From Antedon mediterranea (Eukaryota > Echinodermata > Crinoidea > Comatulida > Antedonidae), in NCBI RefSeq assembly GCF_964355755.1, contig NC_092673.1:33923648-33987647 (forward strand): a stretch of 64,000 nt of DNA. Direction: 5' to 3'. A program made the position numbers and the translations under genes. The notes below the pieces were generated by a model. It saw only the letters and a list, made by a program, of their open reading frames with translations. It had not been told where the DNA came from and did no database searches. Of this stretch, positions 46,201 to 56,210 are shown in pieces (positions within the stretch are counted from its first letter, which is position 1; the number at the start of each line of letters is the position of its first letter).

Positions 46201-48323
46201 TGCTACACTGTATATAACATTATACAGTTTATTCTGTAAAATACTGTAATATGATATATGCTACATAATAGGTACAATTCAGCACTGTAAACATATTTAT
46301 TTCATGTCATAGGATGGCATAATAATTGTCGAGGTTCATATGGTTAAGTATGTGCATGGTTGCGTTTGCGCGGATAACCAGAACTAGTCAAAGTGACGAG
46401 TTCAAATCTAGTTAAGATTTATAGTTCGATGACCTTGGAATATACAGGTACTGTAGTTAATAATGCACAGAAATTAATCATCATTTTTATTATCTATTTC
46501 TATTGAACGAACATAAAATATTTTCAAAACCTTGAACACACATTGACAATGCATTTTTTTTGAATTTAGGAAATGATCTGTAAAATCTATGAATATGTAA
46601 ACATGAAGCCAAGAATTTTATCCTGTGTAGCGAAAGCTGCAGGTTTAAAATGAAATATAATATAAAGGTGAAGTATAACATGACAAGTATTCATAATTAA
46701 GCAAAATATTATATTAGATATACTTCGTTCAACATTTTACATTCCAATTCCTCAATAAACTGGATGAAATAAATGAACTCACTGTCAACACCCTCCTACT
46801 GTACTTCCCTCAATATCCCACTCTTCTCTAAATCAAACCTCCTGCAGTGTCCCACTGCCATCAATAAACCCTGTTTTCATATCAAACTTCCCTTTTAATT
46901 TCATACCCTTATCCACAATATTTATTTCCCTCAATGTCCCACTCTCTTCAAAATCCTACTTTGATTAAAATGGTTCTTCAATGTTGTACTTCCTCAGTGC
47001 CATACTTTTCTGCAACACAAAAAAATCAAACTTACCATTGAATATGTCACACTTTCCTTATTAGCACATCTCTCTTTGCTCACATTTTGCACTCAACACT
47101 CTATACTTCACTCAATACTGTACTACTATATACTATCAAATACAGAATTCTTTTCAAAATTATTCAATTCTGTATTAATATTAATTTCTTGTTTCTTCTC
47201 ATTAACCCAATTTAAATGTGATGTTAACCTAAATCAGTGCATACTTAACCCTCCGTCTAATTGGCTAATAACAAATGTAGGTAAAAGGGCAGATCTGTCT
47301 TTTAAAGGAAGTGTGGTGACTTTACCCATTGTATGCAAATCTTCGGTCTTTCTCATGGTCCCCAAATGTATCCCATAATCGCAAACTAACACTAACGCCA
47401 TCAACTGTTTCCCATGAATTCTCCAGAACCTGAAAAGAAAACCAGAAAATAAAATAGTATAAGGTACTTTTATATTCACTGTGAGTGAATATTTCATTAA
47501 AAAAGGTGTTTTGCAAAGTTAATAGTAATCTTTTTCAGTAGTCAAGGAATTTTAGGCTAGGCCATGAGTCTCTATGTGAACAGGTTTAATGCATACACAT
47601 ATGCATTGGCCACCGGTGTATAACAAATGTACAGGCCTGGGGAAAGCAAAGAATGTTTGAAAAGCTGTTCGGAAAAAATTGAAAAAGTTCTTTCAGCAAT
47701 GGTGTAACGCAGAGGCCTGATTCCCTGGTTTAGGTGTGCCTGTTGTTTTCTTTGGGCCCTTCTTGAGGGCCCCCTCCCCTGTAATTCCAGATTTAGCCAG
47801 TGAGCGCTCATAGCCGTTACAACATTGACTATTCTTGTTTATTACTTCATTTGGTTTTTAAGTATTAATAAAATCTAAATACATATGTATAAATTGAACT
47901 ATTTATCGCAAAATCTGCTTTGTCTTTATGAATATAATCAATTACTGTACAGAAGTACAATTTTCAACTTTTCAATTTATCTCTTCTTAATTTCAGAAGT
48001 ATATTCTTATTATAGTCTATGAGCAACAAATTTATTATTGTGCTTTCTATTAATCTTTTTTATATTCATTAATAATATTGATAATTCATAGGCAACCTTT
48101 GACCTGATCTATAATAAAAATCAAGAACCTTATGATGTCTTACCTGCTGGCATCTGTGGTATTGATCAATGGCCCAAACGGACGGAACATGAGTCTGCGT
48201 CAAAAGATTACGTGGCATCACCTGCCCCGTTGCCCGCGCAACAATCAACCTCGTCTTACCTACCGAACTATCACCGACGACGACGCACTTGATCAGTTCT
48301 TGATTAGGTAGTTCGTGGTCCAT
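37274..48323 (-). CDS. RHOBTB: Rho-related BTB domain protein (8 coding exons, 708 aa)
   Basis: Exons in order: 48323-48144, 47429-47326, 44424-44242, 43757-43382, 42888-42225, 39494-39376, 39038-38778, 37513-37274. All have GT/AG ends and consistent phases, 2127 nt with stop. The start has a full Kozak context (GCCACCATGG). Residues 1-200 are the GTPase: P-loop GDSSVGKT (17-24), [30 protein letters not shown] (136-139), ETSA (189-192). A BTB domain follows ([17 protein letters not shown] ... FMMDLSEQL). It is interrupted by a roughly 100-aa Ser/Thr/Asp-rich insert typical of the family and resumes at [19 protein letters not shown] second BTB (about 502-600: [31 protein letters not shown]) and a C-terminal region with NRWPPVYYI come next. 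There is no CAAX box, as in RHOBTB1/2 and unlike RHOBTB3. The family acts as Cullin-3 substrate adaptors. An upstream non-coding exon is expected, because an acceptor (CACAG) ends at 48362. Confidence 0.94.
38005..38692. repeat. 18-bp minisatellite, about 38 units, RHOBTB last intron
   Basis: The unit is GGATTRTACTCAAGCATA (18 bp) with substitutions; units carry 'aaacaaagg', 'agcatggg' or 'agagaatggg' variants in patches. Because 18 is a multiple of three and the unit lacks stops in several frames, long artificial reading frames appear on both strands. It lies between RHOBTB exons 7 and 8. Confidence 0.95.
40040..41755. mobile_element. hAT-like MITE expanded by an internal satellite
   Basis: The left part ('ggtaatgagtgctcactggctaaactcaggggccccag', from 40048) matches the MITE at 49786-49947 and the right ends of those at 47699 and 52840. 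The expected right segment ('accaggggcc...cacaccccactg') is present but occurs 28 times as a 57-bp array. The element lies in RHOBTB intron 5 (between exons 42888-42225 and 39494-39376). Confidence 0.65.
40167..41750. repeat. 57-bp satellite array, 28 copies
   Basis: Each unit opens AGGCCCACATAGGGTTCATT and closes GTCACACCCCACTG. Copies are nearly identical. Recurrent single changes are AGGCCAACAT (clustered in the right third), AACGAGG (twice), CAAACC (once), TGTTAC (once) and one-base deletions in ACCAGGGCC (two units). The shared variants suggest recent duplication of blocks of units. Confidence 0.97.
42038..42175. mobile_element. fragment of the GGGACACC repeat family
   Basis: 'attaaggggacatcatcagtcccc' at the left and 'gtgtcccaaaggagaggttctac' at the right match the ends of the repeat at 51445-51778. 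It lies about 50 bp past the RHOBTB exon 5 donor. Confidence 0.5.
43024..43149. mobile_element. TTAA MITE family A, best-preserved copy
   Basis: TTAA at 43024-43027 and 43146-43149 flank perfect-looking TIRs (GCTCTGTCTACACTATCAAA and its mirror). The interior carries 'gtgtgatgtacccaaatatggtag' and 'tatgggcacat'. It lies in RHOBTB intron 4. Confidence 0.9.
44834..46379. mobile_element. 1.5-kb element with GGTTATCCGC ends, RHOBTB intron 2
   Basis: The ends are GGTTATCCGC (44834-44843) and GCGGATAACC (46370-46379). A second GGCGGATAACC lies close to the left end, giving a small terminal hairpin. The interior has no long frame. It contains two diverged tandem units of about 357 bp (TGTGACGTCATCATATGGC at 45609 and 45965; GATGACGTCAT at 45784 and 46143) and clusters of ACGCGCGCGT-like words near 45185-45320. 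Transposon class unknown. No clean target duplication seen. Confidence 0.5.
46740..47130. repeat. degenerate pyrimidine-rich tandem repeat
   Basis: Loose repetition of blocks such as TTCCCTCAATGTCCCACTCT, TTCTCTAAATCAAAC and CATACTTTTC makes the plus strand strongly pyrimidine-rich. It lies in RHOBTB intron 2, downstream of exon 2 on the coding strand. Confidence 0.55.
47699..47826. mobile_element. hAT-like MITE copy
   Basis: CAATGGTGTAACGCAGAGGC is mirrored by GCTCATAGCCGTTACAACATTG. The interior carries 'gggcccttcttgagggccccctcccctg' and 'ttagccagtgagcg', as in the other copies. It lies in RHOBTB intron 1. Confidence 0.65.
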
Positions 48324-49785
48324 GGTGGCTCTGTTTTGCGATTGGAAATCTGATGCATACCCTGTGAGAAACAATAAAATTGCTGATGAGTCACATGACT
48401 TGGATAACACGGTGTGAGCAATGATGCGTATTGTTCTGCATTGCAGTTTTCTCATTATGATTTGCTATAATTTCTGATTTTACAACAATGCAAGACTGTC
48501 GACATGATGGAGTTAGGGTTGCATAACTAATTATATATAAATAAAATAACATGCACCAGGGAATTATTATATAAAATCTGTCATTTCAGATTTAGCAGGA
48601 ATGTATTGTGTCTATAATTATTAAAAAAAAAAAAACAAAAAATGGAAATGCTGTACTGTACAGTAACGCTTATACTGTTCTCTGACAGTTGGCTATGTGA
48701 TGGGATATGTTTATGTTGATGGCTTTATTGAAATGACATGTTGTTTTGTTTTTTTCTTTTATTATTTGAAAAGCAATGTATGTTGACGTACTTGTATCTT
48801 GGAAATAAAAATGTCTATAATTTATCTTACAAACTGTTCTCTGACTGTTACCCTTTTGATACAGACTAAATGTCTTATATTATCTTAATGTATACATTAA
48901 ATTCAGTATTCGATGCTCTAAATATCTTGGATCATTTTAACAACAAACGACCTTTTATTTTGTGTGTCTTATATTTGTTATTTAAGAGTTTTGATGTTGT
49001 GTAGTATCTTGTGTTTCTTGCATTTTTTAATTAAGATTTTTGATGTTTGTTTTGTAAAAAGCGGCATATAAATGAAATTTTAAAAAAAATCAACTACTGT
49101 AGCTTGTGAAAGCATATGTAGTCAGTTGAATTGGATGCATGTTTGAACCCTTGTATCATTTTCAATTAAACTTGTTTTACAGAGGATGACAACAATAAAG
49201 GCAAAAGCTGATAATCAAGGGGGCCCTAAATATTGAATACAACTCATGCAAACAAAGCATGTTGAAAAATTGTGATTGTTCTTTTGAGATATTATATCAA
49301 AGGATAAATGAAATAAATCCAAGTAAATCTATACATTTACTTCATTATTTAAAACAAACTATTATTTCCACTCCCATTAAATATCACTCAGCTTACAATT
49401 TATGAAACTACAGTAAGATCCACACAATCAAATCAAAACACCTCATTGATTCGGTCTTTGAAAGGATATGCAGATGAGCAAAGTCAACTGGGTGATTTGT
49501 TCATCATAAATAAAGCATATTGCACGATTCTTGTCAAACCTACTACGCATTGTAAACACTTAGTAGATCAAAAACAATTTGATCATAAATTTTATTACTG
49601 CCATGACAAATATCTTTAGAAAAATGTATTCAATCGAATATTCTAATTTTGAAACTATTCTTAATTATTAATATTGATTGATGGAATTTCTTAAGAAAAA
49701 CATAAATTATGCCCTATCTATTTTCTCAACAGATTTATGTAATTTAAGAAAAATAGGTTAAAAATCACTGAAAACAATGAAAAAT

Positions 49786-49947
49786 CAGTGTGGTAATGGC
49801 TATGAGCGGTCATTGGCTAAACTTAGGGACCCCAGGGATTAAGGGTGCCTCAAAGCATGAGCAGGCCCAATGCAACTACCAGCGTTGGTGGGCCCCTTTA
49901 ATAGTAGTACTAAACCAGGGGCCCTTTCCCCCTGCGATACACCACTG
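49786..49947. mobile_element. hAT-like MITE copy
   Basis: CAGTGTGGTAATGGCTATGA opens and GCGATACACCACTG closes, as imperfect inverted ends. Inside are 'ggctaaacttagggacccc' and 'aaaccaggggcccttt'. The order of blocks is the same as at 40048, which supports common descent. Confidence 0.7.
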
Positions 49948-50232
49948 TTCAAAATTCACATCCCCTGCCTTTGGCAGTCGATTGCTGTTGAGTGAAACCT
50001 TACAGTTAGATGGTTTATCACAGGCTAGATAATGAATAATCAATCAATACAGACTTAATGTGATTTGTGTATATTTATGCAAATTGACATCGCTATCCTT
50101 CTCAATTAAAGTCTTTACAACCAGGGAATGTGTAATCTTTAATCCATGGCTTTACGTCACTATAATAATAGATACATTATTATTAAAACAAAGCTTTTGA
50201 TAAAAGTACATGCTGTTATGATGACTCAAATT

Positions 50233-50331
50233 GTGAAGCCATTGCATTCTCCAGGTTGCTATCAAGTTTGAGGGGGGGGGGGGGCGGGGGCGTGAAGCCA
50301 TTGCATTCTCCATGTTGCTATCAAGTTTGAA
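50233..50331. repeat. 39-bp direct repeat separated by a G-run
   Basis: GTGAAGCCATTGCATTCTCC followed by AKGTTGCTATCAAGTTTGA occurs at 50233-50271 and 50292-50331, with a G-rich run (50272-50290) between the copies. Confidence 0.85.
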
Positions 50332-50436
50332 TTGAAACTCAACAAATTCCAATACATACAGCAGTCTCTGCATACAATAAAATAGTTTAATATTTAACAC
50401 ATCTTTGTAATTTTCAATTCAAAGAAATAAAATGGC

Positions 50437-51070
50437 TTAAAGCCCCATTCCCTACGTTTTTTAGATCTAATTTAAGATCACAAACTATATTTAATGTAAA
50501 AATAATACTATATGGTCCTATTGCGATAACTTTTTTCGTCTTTAAACGGTTAAAAATGTGAAAAATAAATCGATTTTAATAATTATAGCGGCCCGCTATA
50601 AATCCCAAAATGCATTGCGCGCGGATTGATATTGTTGTTTTTCACCTGTAATTCGCCCACTTTTCGATCGATCGTGAAGCCAAAACAAATGGAAGACTCC
50701 TAACTTTTCAGCGAAAATACCGGGTTTTCCCCAATTTGTATCAACGGAGTCTGGCAAAAATAGAAAGATAATTAATGCAGCAACTATACAACGTCAGGCT
50801 AGGTATATAGCTAGCGTACGATGTTCGTACGTTACCGATGTTTACCAGCTAGGCCTACAAAACTAAGCCTAGCTAGGCTAGGCCTGAGACCGTCCACGAG
50901 AGGTCGATCGCCGCGAGCTACTTAGGTAGTGCATTGTTTCTCACTTTTTATCATAATTTACCATAAAACGTACATTTAAGACAAGGAAAGACATGGTTTA
51001 ATGTTTTTAAAGTGATATATATGTATTATTTTCCAAAAAACGTCCAAAATTGCAGGGAAGGGGTCTTTAA
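50437..51070. mobile_element. 0.63-kb TTAA-flanked element with AAAGCCCCATTCCCT ends
   Basis: TTAAAGCCCCATTCCCTAC at the left and CAGGGAAGGGGTCTTTAA at the right are imperfect inverted repeats bounded by TTAA. The interior has a CpG-rich patch (50610-50920, with CGATCGATCG and CGTACGATGTTCGTACG) but no long frame. TTAA targets suggest a piggyBac- or Kolobok-mobilised non-autonomous element. Confidence 0.65.
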
Positions 51071-51444
51071 TAATTTGTTTTTTTTGTAAGGACAAAAGGT
51101 ATGAAAACACTATAGTAAGATTGTTTGTCAAAATTTCAAAATACAATATTTTGATCGCTAAAACAACTAGACTTCTGCTGGAGAATTTCAGACATAAATC
51201 TCTTTGAGTAATTTGTGTATGCAGTTGTATGCCGACGTAATACTTGACGTCATTAGTCAGAAAAGAAACAATTATTGTAGACTTGCATCCGATGTTTACA
51301 CCTGAAATTGGCCAATTTAGAATGCCACATGATGTCATGCGACATGTTATGAATACATTACAAGTAATCAGCTATAATATTGCATATGTCTATTTATGAC
51401 ACAAACTATTATAATTTAAAACAACATTAAATACAGTATAAAGT

Positions 51445-51778
51445 TTCCTTTGGGACACCTCTATTCATGGGACACACTTATTAAGAGGACTCTTTCCTGT
51501 GAAACGAACAAGGGGAAGTGCATCAACAATACAGCAAACACCTATTTAGGGGACACACCTATTTAGGGGACACCCCTATTTAGGGGACACACCTATTTAG
51601 GGGACACCCCTATTTAGGGGACACCCCTATTTAGGGGACACCCCTATTTAGGGGACACCCCTATTTAGGGGACACCCCTATTTAGGGGACACCCCTATTT
51701 AGGGGACACATCTATTTAGGGGACACACCTATTTGTGTCCCAAAGGTGTTCCCTTAATAGAGGTTAGGTTCTACTAAG
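51445..51778. mobile_element. GGGACACC repeat with internal 17-bp array
   Basis: The ends are 'ctttgggacacctctattcatgggacac' (left) and 'gtcccaaaggtgttcccttaatagagg' (right), roughly inverted. The centre carries the 17-bp minisatellite. Related fragments are at 23645, 27780, 42038 and 44636. Confidence 0.65.
51540..51736. repeat. 17-bp minisatellite, about 12 units
   Basis: The unit is TATTTAGGGGACACCCC (variants ...ACACACC). Each junction forms a near palindrome CCCCTATTTAGGGG. Confidence 0.95.
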
Positions 51779-52839
51779 CTTTAGAGTATAATCTTATTAA
51801 TACATTAATAAAGTGATGTTACATGTAAACTGTTATTTTGTAAATTCATATAAATTATAAAAACACTGGAAATATAAAATATGGATACAGTACTGTATAC
51901 ACAAATATAAAATGATCTTAATTAATCGTTTTTTGTGTCATCAGTAAACCCATAACAATTTGAGCGATTCTCTACCCTTTCTGTGTACAGGGATTACTTC
52001 AACAAGCAGGGCCCTGTAGCTGAAGAGGGCTAGGGGTGGGTGTCACTGTCAAGAAACTAGACCTGAACATTCAGAATCCAAAAGTGCTGTGTTCAAATTA
52101 AGCTTTAGGCTAAGTCGAAAACTTTGAAAGTGGGTGTCCATATGCCCACCTCAATCTAAATACAATTACATCCTTGACCTCAAATGGTTGACCTCATTTC
52201 CCCCTCCCTCTCCTTGTTCCCTGCGCAAAAGAAAATAAGTACCTGGATCCCCACATTAAGATTGAAATTGAAACTAAAACCAAAAGTCTGTATCAATACA
52301 ATAAATGAAATACTGTAATGATTTTCTTGACAATTTCTAAATTGCTGTAGACTCAGTAGTATTTTCATCTAAAGGGCATTTAAACATTGAACTACAATAA
52401 AACGTAAGCACGGTATATTAAAAACATAAAACAGAGGATGATATTTCAAATGTCATGGCAACAATTTTTATAAAATGTCACCAATGTTCAAAGGAAAGGT
52501 TAAATGATAATTAGCAGGGTAGGGTGACCTATATTGTGAATTCTATGTACACAAGTTTATTTTCAATAACATATTCAGCCAGTCATGTGATATCAGTTTA
52601 TATCAATTTCTTTTGTACTTTTACTTAGTATTTGCCAGATATTACCAATAATGCACTGCTCTAGTGGTCAGGGTGTGTGGGGGGAGGAGGTAAGTAAAAA
52701 CAAGTTGCCCAAGCGAAATTAAACTTTAAAATCAAACTTATTAAAAATAAGATAACCATACAGTGAGTGGTCAAGAGAGTAGACAAGAACTAATATTTCT
52801 AATAGTTCCATACTAAAAAATGCCAATCAATAGTGCTAC

Positions 52840-52990
52840 AGTACAGTGGCATAACGCATGGGACAAAGGCCCCTCGTTTTAGCACTCGTCTCCAACACTG
52901 GGTAGTTGCATTGGACTATCCATGCTCTGGGCCCCTAGCTCTGGGCCCCTGGGTTTAGCAAATGAGTGCTCATAGCTGTTACGCCACTGC
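52840..52990. mobile_element. hAT-like MITE with flanking 8-bp duplication
   Basis: CAGTGGCATAACGC (52844) is mirrored by GCTGTTACGCCACTG (ends 52989). AGTGCTAC flanks it at 52832-52839 and 52991-52998, consistent with the 8-bp duplications of hAT elements. The interior has 'ccaacactgggtagtt' and 'ctctgggcccct' blocks as in the other copies. Confidence 0.75.
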
Positions 52991-53520
52991 AGTGCTACCA
53001 GTATTCACAAGCTAGCCTACCATTTTGAAACGACAAATAGGGTCCTGCACAACATTCAGCAATTTGGTTCAGGCCATTGGACAATAATTGTCTCCAATTA
53101 TAGGCCATCTTCCATCGTTGGTCTTACAGTAGAACTCGAAGTGTCAAAACATCCGATGTGCTCTCTCATACACTATCTGCCGATCGCTAGTAAACAACAC
53201 TTGTGATATTTAGTGTATACCACCATAATTAATGCAAATATAATGTGAAAAATGCTGGTAGTTGCCTTATTGCATTTAATATAACCATGGAGAATATTTT
53301 TCCATAATATAACCCTGGAAACACAATAAGTATAGTACAGTATTAGCTACATTCATGCAGCACATCCTCACACACTTTCCTGAGGCTACTATTATTTACT
53401 GACATGTTTCAAAGAGCCCTAGACTGTAAGTAATTGCCTATGCAAAAGAGGTTATGTTTCTTAAGCAGTATTATTTGTCCCCTTTTGTTTTTATGTAACA
53501 TCTCAGAATGCACCCATTCT

Positions 53521-53538
53521 GGGGGGGGGGGGGGGGGG
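53521..53538. repeat. G-run (18 G)
   Basis: An uninterrupted run of 18 G. Confidence 0.9.
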
Positions 53539-54136
53539 TTGAGGTTGGTGAAGGATGGTAACAATGGTAAAATGCTGTTCACTGAACTTCTCATTGTAAA
53601 TTTCTAAATTTGACTAGGCCCCTTCTCTTGGCTGCACCTATGGGATGGAAAAAGTGTGAAGGGAACATTCTTTCGGTAGTGTTGTATAACATCTTGTACT
53701 GACCATTGCTGAGTGATACTGTTCACATAAACTATAAATAACGCTAGTTTTTGCTTGAGGCAGGTAGTACAAATGGGCTTTAATGAGTCTTTGGTACACT
53801 TGATATAATATTGATGAAGCAATACCCAAGATTGTCTAGCACAGTATAACAACAATAACTTTAGGATACCTTTAAACATTTATTTGACAAGCAAGAAACT
53901 TTAAGAGCATTTAATAAAAAGAGATTTTAACTCAAAATTCTTCTGATAAAGACTCTACTATTAGACCACTTTGGCTTCCATAGTGTGTTCAAATCTGATT
54001 AAATAGTGCCAACTCATTTAACTCTGAACTTGATATTGCCTGTTGCAGCAATAGATGATTGTGTTTGCCTTCATCTTTAGAAATACACTAGACCCAAATA
54101 TAACAAACACAATGTTTGCACTTATACTGTAGTTTA

Positions 54137-54436
54137 CCTCCGCCAAAGAGGTATATGTAATCGATCACGTGTGTTTGTTTGTCTGTTTGTTTGATGAATG
54201 AATATACAGATTTTAGGACCGTTTGGGACCATAATCTCAATTCTGGACAACTTTTTAGTATACTTTTCAGACCTGCTAGTGTTAAGTAAACTGAAATTGT
54301 ATTTTCGAGAACTACTTTTCCATGATTTATTGTGAACCTTTTTTGATGCAAGTACTTCAAAAAACCTATTTCTTGTCAAATAAACTCGTTTGATTACAGT
54401 AGGCGGAGGTATGCACTCTCGGAGTGGCTTTCTAGT
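54137..54436. mobile_element. element with CCTCCGCC / GGCGGAGG ends
   Basis: CCTCCGCCAAAGAGGT at the left and GGCGGAGGTATGCACTCTC with 'ggctttctagtta' at the right, with a TGTTTGTTTGTCTGTTTG run after the left end. I recall near-identical ends in repeats of many unrelated aquatic animals. No credible protein on either strand. Confidence 0.55.
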
Positions 54437-54556
54437 TAAGAATATAATTTGTATATGATTAGTTCAAAGCTGTCACTGTTTATCAGGTCCTGCAGTCTTT
54501 ATATTTGGTACGAGACAACTTTTAAACTACAAGTGTACCTTGAAATCTCTGCATAT

Positions 54557-54771
54557 ATGACTTCCCGCTTCCTCTATACTTTACCCTTCCCCATTCAATC
54601 TCTCGCCTATAAGGTCATTATTAACCCCTTTTCTGCCCTTCCGGATGATATTAATAAATTGTAAATAATCGTATTTTTCTAGTATATATGTACATTGTAT
54701 TGTTTGTTTAAATGCAATATTTGTTCTTGATAGCATTGGTAGCTAATAAAATTGAATTGAAATAATAAATA
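54557..54771 (+). mobile_element. LINE-like 3' tail
   Basis: A short frame ends ...IINPFSALPDDINKL, followed by an AT-rich tail ending AATAAAATTGAATTGAAA. The ATTGAATTGAA end matches the tail at 28112-28128. The 5' limit is a guess. Confidence 0.4.
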
Positions 54772-55092
54772 AGAATCTAGATATCCAGCGCTAAGCTTAA
54801 ACCAAACTGACAGAAAACAGGTCTCATGCTAAAACCAGTCTTTTGACCTCCATTGATGATAACAGAAATGGACGGGAATACTGTAGGCTTATAATTCATG
54901 CATACATCATACTTTGTACCATAAAATTCATACCCTGCTTATTGATCCATATGTTTGTTTATAAATTAATATAAACAGCAGTTTTAATTTCACACCTCAT
55001 CAGGATAACAACTATCTGATCACCTAAGTTTATAGTAATCTCACAGAACATAAATATTAAATGAAATTATGTTATTATAGTTATACACAAAC

Positions 55093-55170
55093 CTCTGCAG
55101 AGCAACACTAGTAATTCTTGCTAATAAATCCAACAACACGAAGAAGATAAACCAGCTTATGTACCAAAAC
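55093..55170 (-). CDS. orphan 78-bp exon candidate encoding a membrane segment
   Basis: On the minus strand a good acceptor (TTTGTTATCTTTCAG) leads into a 78-nt open stretch that ends at a GT donor (CAGAG|GTTTGT). In the open frame it encodes FWYISWFIFFVLLDLLARIT then SVALQ, a clear hydrophobic helix with a charged end. The phase would be 2 on both sides. I do not recognise the family and found no partner exons, so it may be a real exon of an unseen gene or a chance frame. Confidence 0.25.
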
Positions 55171-56182
55171 CTGAAAGATAACAAACATGAAATGTTTTGA
55201 AAATATGTTATTACATTATAGATTCTATAGTATAAAAATAATATTTTATCCAAAAGTCTAGCTAAGTTCACACACTCTTTTCACAATGCGGTTCAGTTTG
55301 TTATTCCCTCAGTCATACAATCTAAAAAAATACACCAGTATTCGTTATACCTTTGGGGATGGGAGGTGCTTGTCTATGTTACATTCAGAAGCCTATAAAA
55401 GATCAAGATAGATTGGATGTACTATTGAAACTTATCAGACGTACATCAGAGGTACATCAGAATTGCTCCGAGTTAGTCAAACTAACTTTCTATAAACCCG
55501 GGTATCTATAGACTTTAAATTAGGCCAAAGTGACCTTGGCAGTACCTCTCAGAAATAGGCTTCTGAAACACCGACTGAGCTACTGTAGTAAAACTCACAA
55601 AGTCCGGTGTTATGAGTTTACTATTCACATAAGTTTAGGACCTTCATGTTCAGCTTTTTTCTGAAGTGCAATAGTCTACAAATTGTTGGTTTCTGTGATT
55701 AATGTGAAGGCTTGCCATAAAAGATACAAACAGCCGCTTTAATCTATTCTATTACTATGCAAGATATTTTAAGAATACAACTTAAAACAATTTCTTGAGC
55801 CATTTATTTCGAACTGACAAACGATACAAGCAATAAACAACGCTTTGTGAGCCAAAGAAACAACTTAAGACACATATAAAACAACACTTTCTAATGTTCT
55901 TTGAACTTTGAAATATTGATGGAGAAGGTAATGATTCAGATGGGACCTAATGTAAAACATAGTGTCAGTAAGCAAATAGTACAACACACGGTTCAGTAAT
56001 ATTTCACTTCCAACAATCCAGACAATGATGCCAGTGAGCTTCCGAGTTGCAACTACCAGCAACTGACTACCAAACTACTGTAAGTTAAATGTCAATGTCA
56101 AATAATGACACAGTAAAAAAGATACAGTTACATTTTTTTTTAAATAAAATTCATTAAATTGTTAATGGCAACATGCTGCAAC

Positions 56183-56210
56183 CATGGAGGTATAAAATAG
56201 AACCTCCATG
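56183..56210. repeat. 9-bp stem hairpin (CATGGAGGT)
   Basis: CATGGAGGT (56183-56191) is mirrored by ACCTCCATG (56202-56210). The flanks ATGCTGCAAC are directly repeated on both sides, which may be a target duplication. Confidence 0.7.

Noticed and set aside
19450-48323. Functional cluster of BTB genes (BTBD16 and RHOBTB about 11 kb apart)
   Set aside because: The domain organisation and intron positions differ and TMEM45 lies between them; nothing suggests tandem origin or shared control.
50976-51338. 120-codon minus-strand frame
   Set aside because: It overlaps the right end of the TTAA element and has no recognisable domain.
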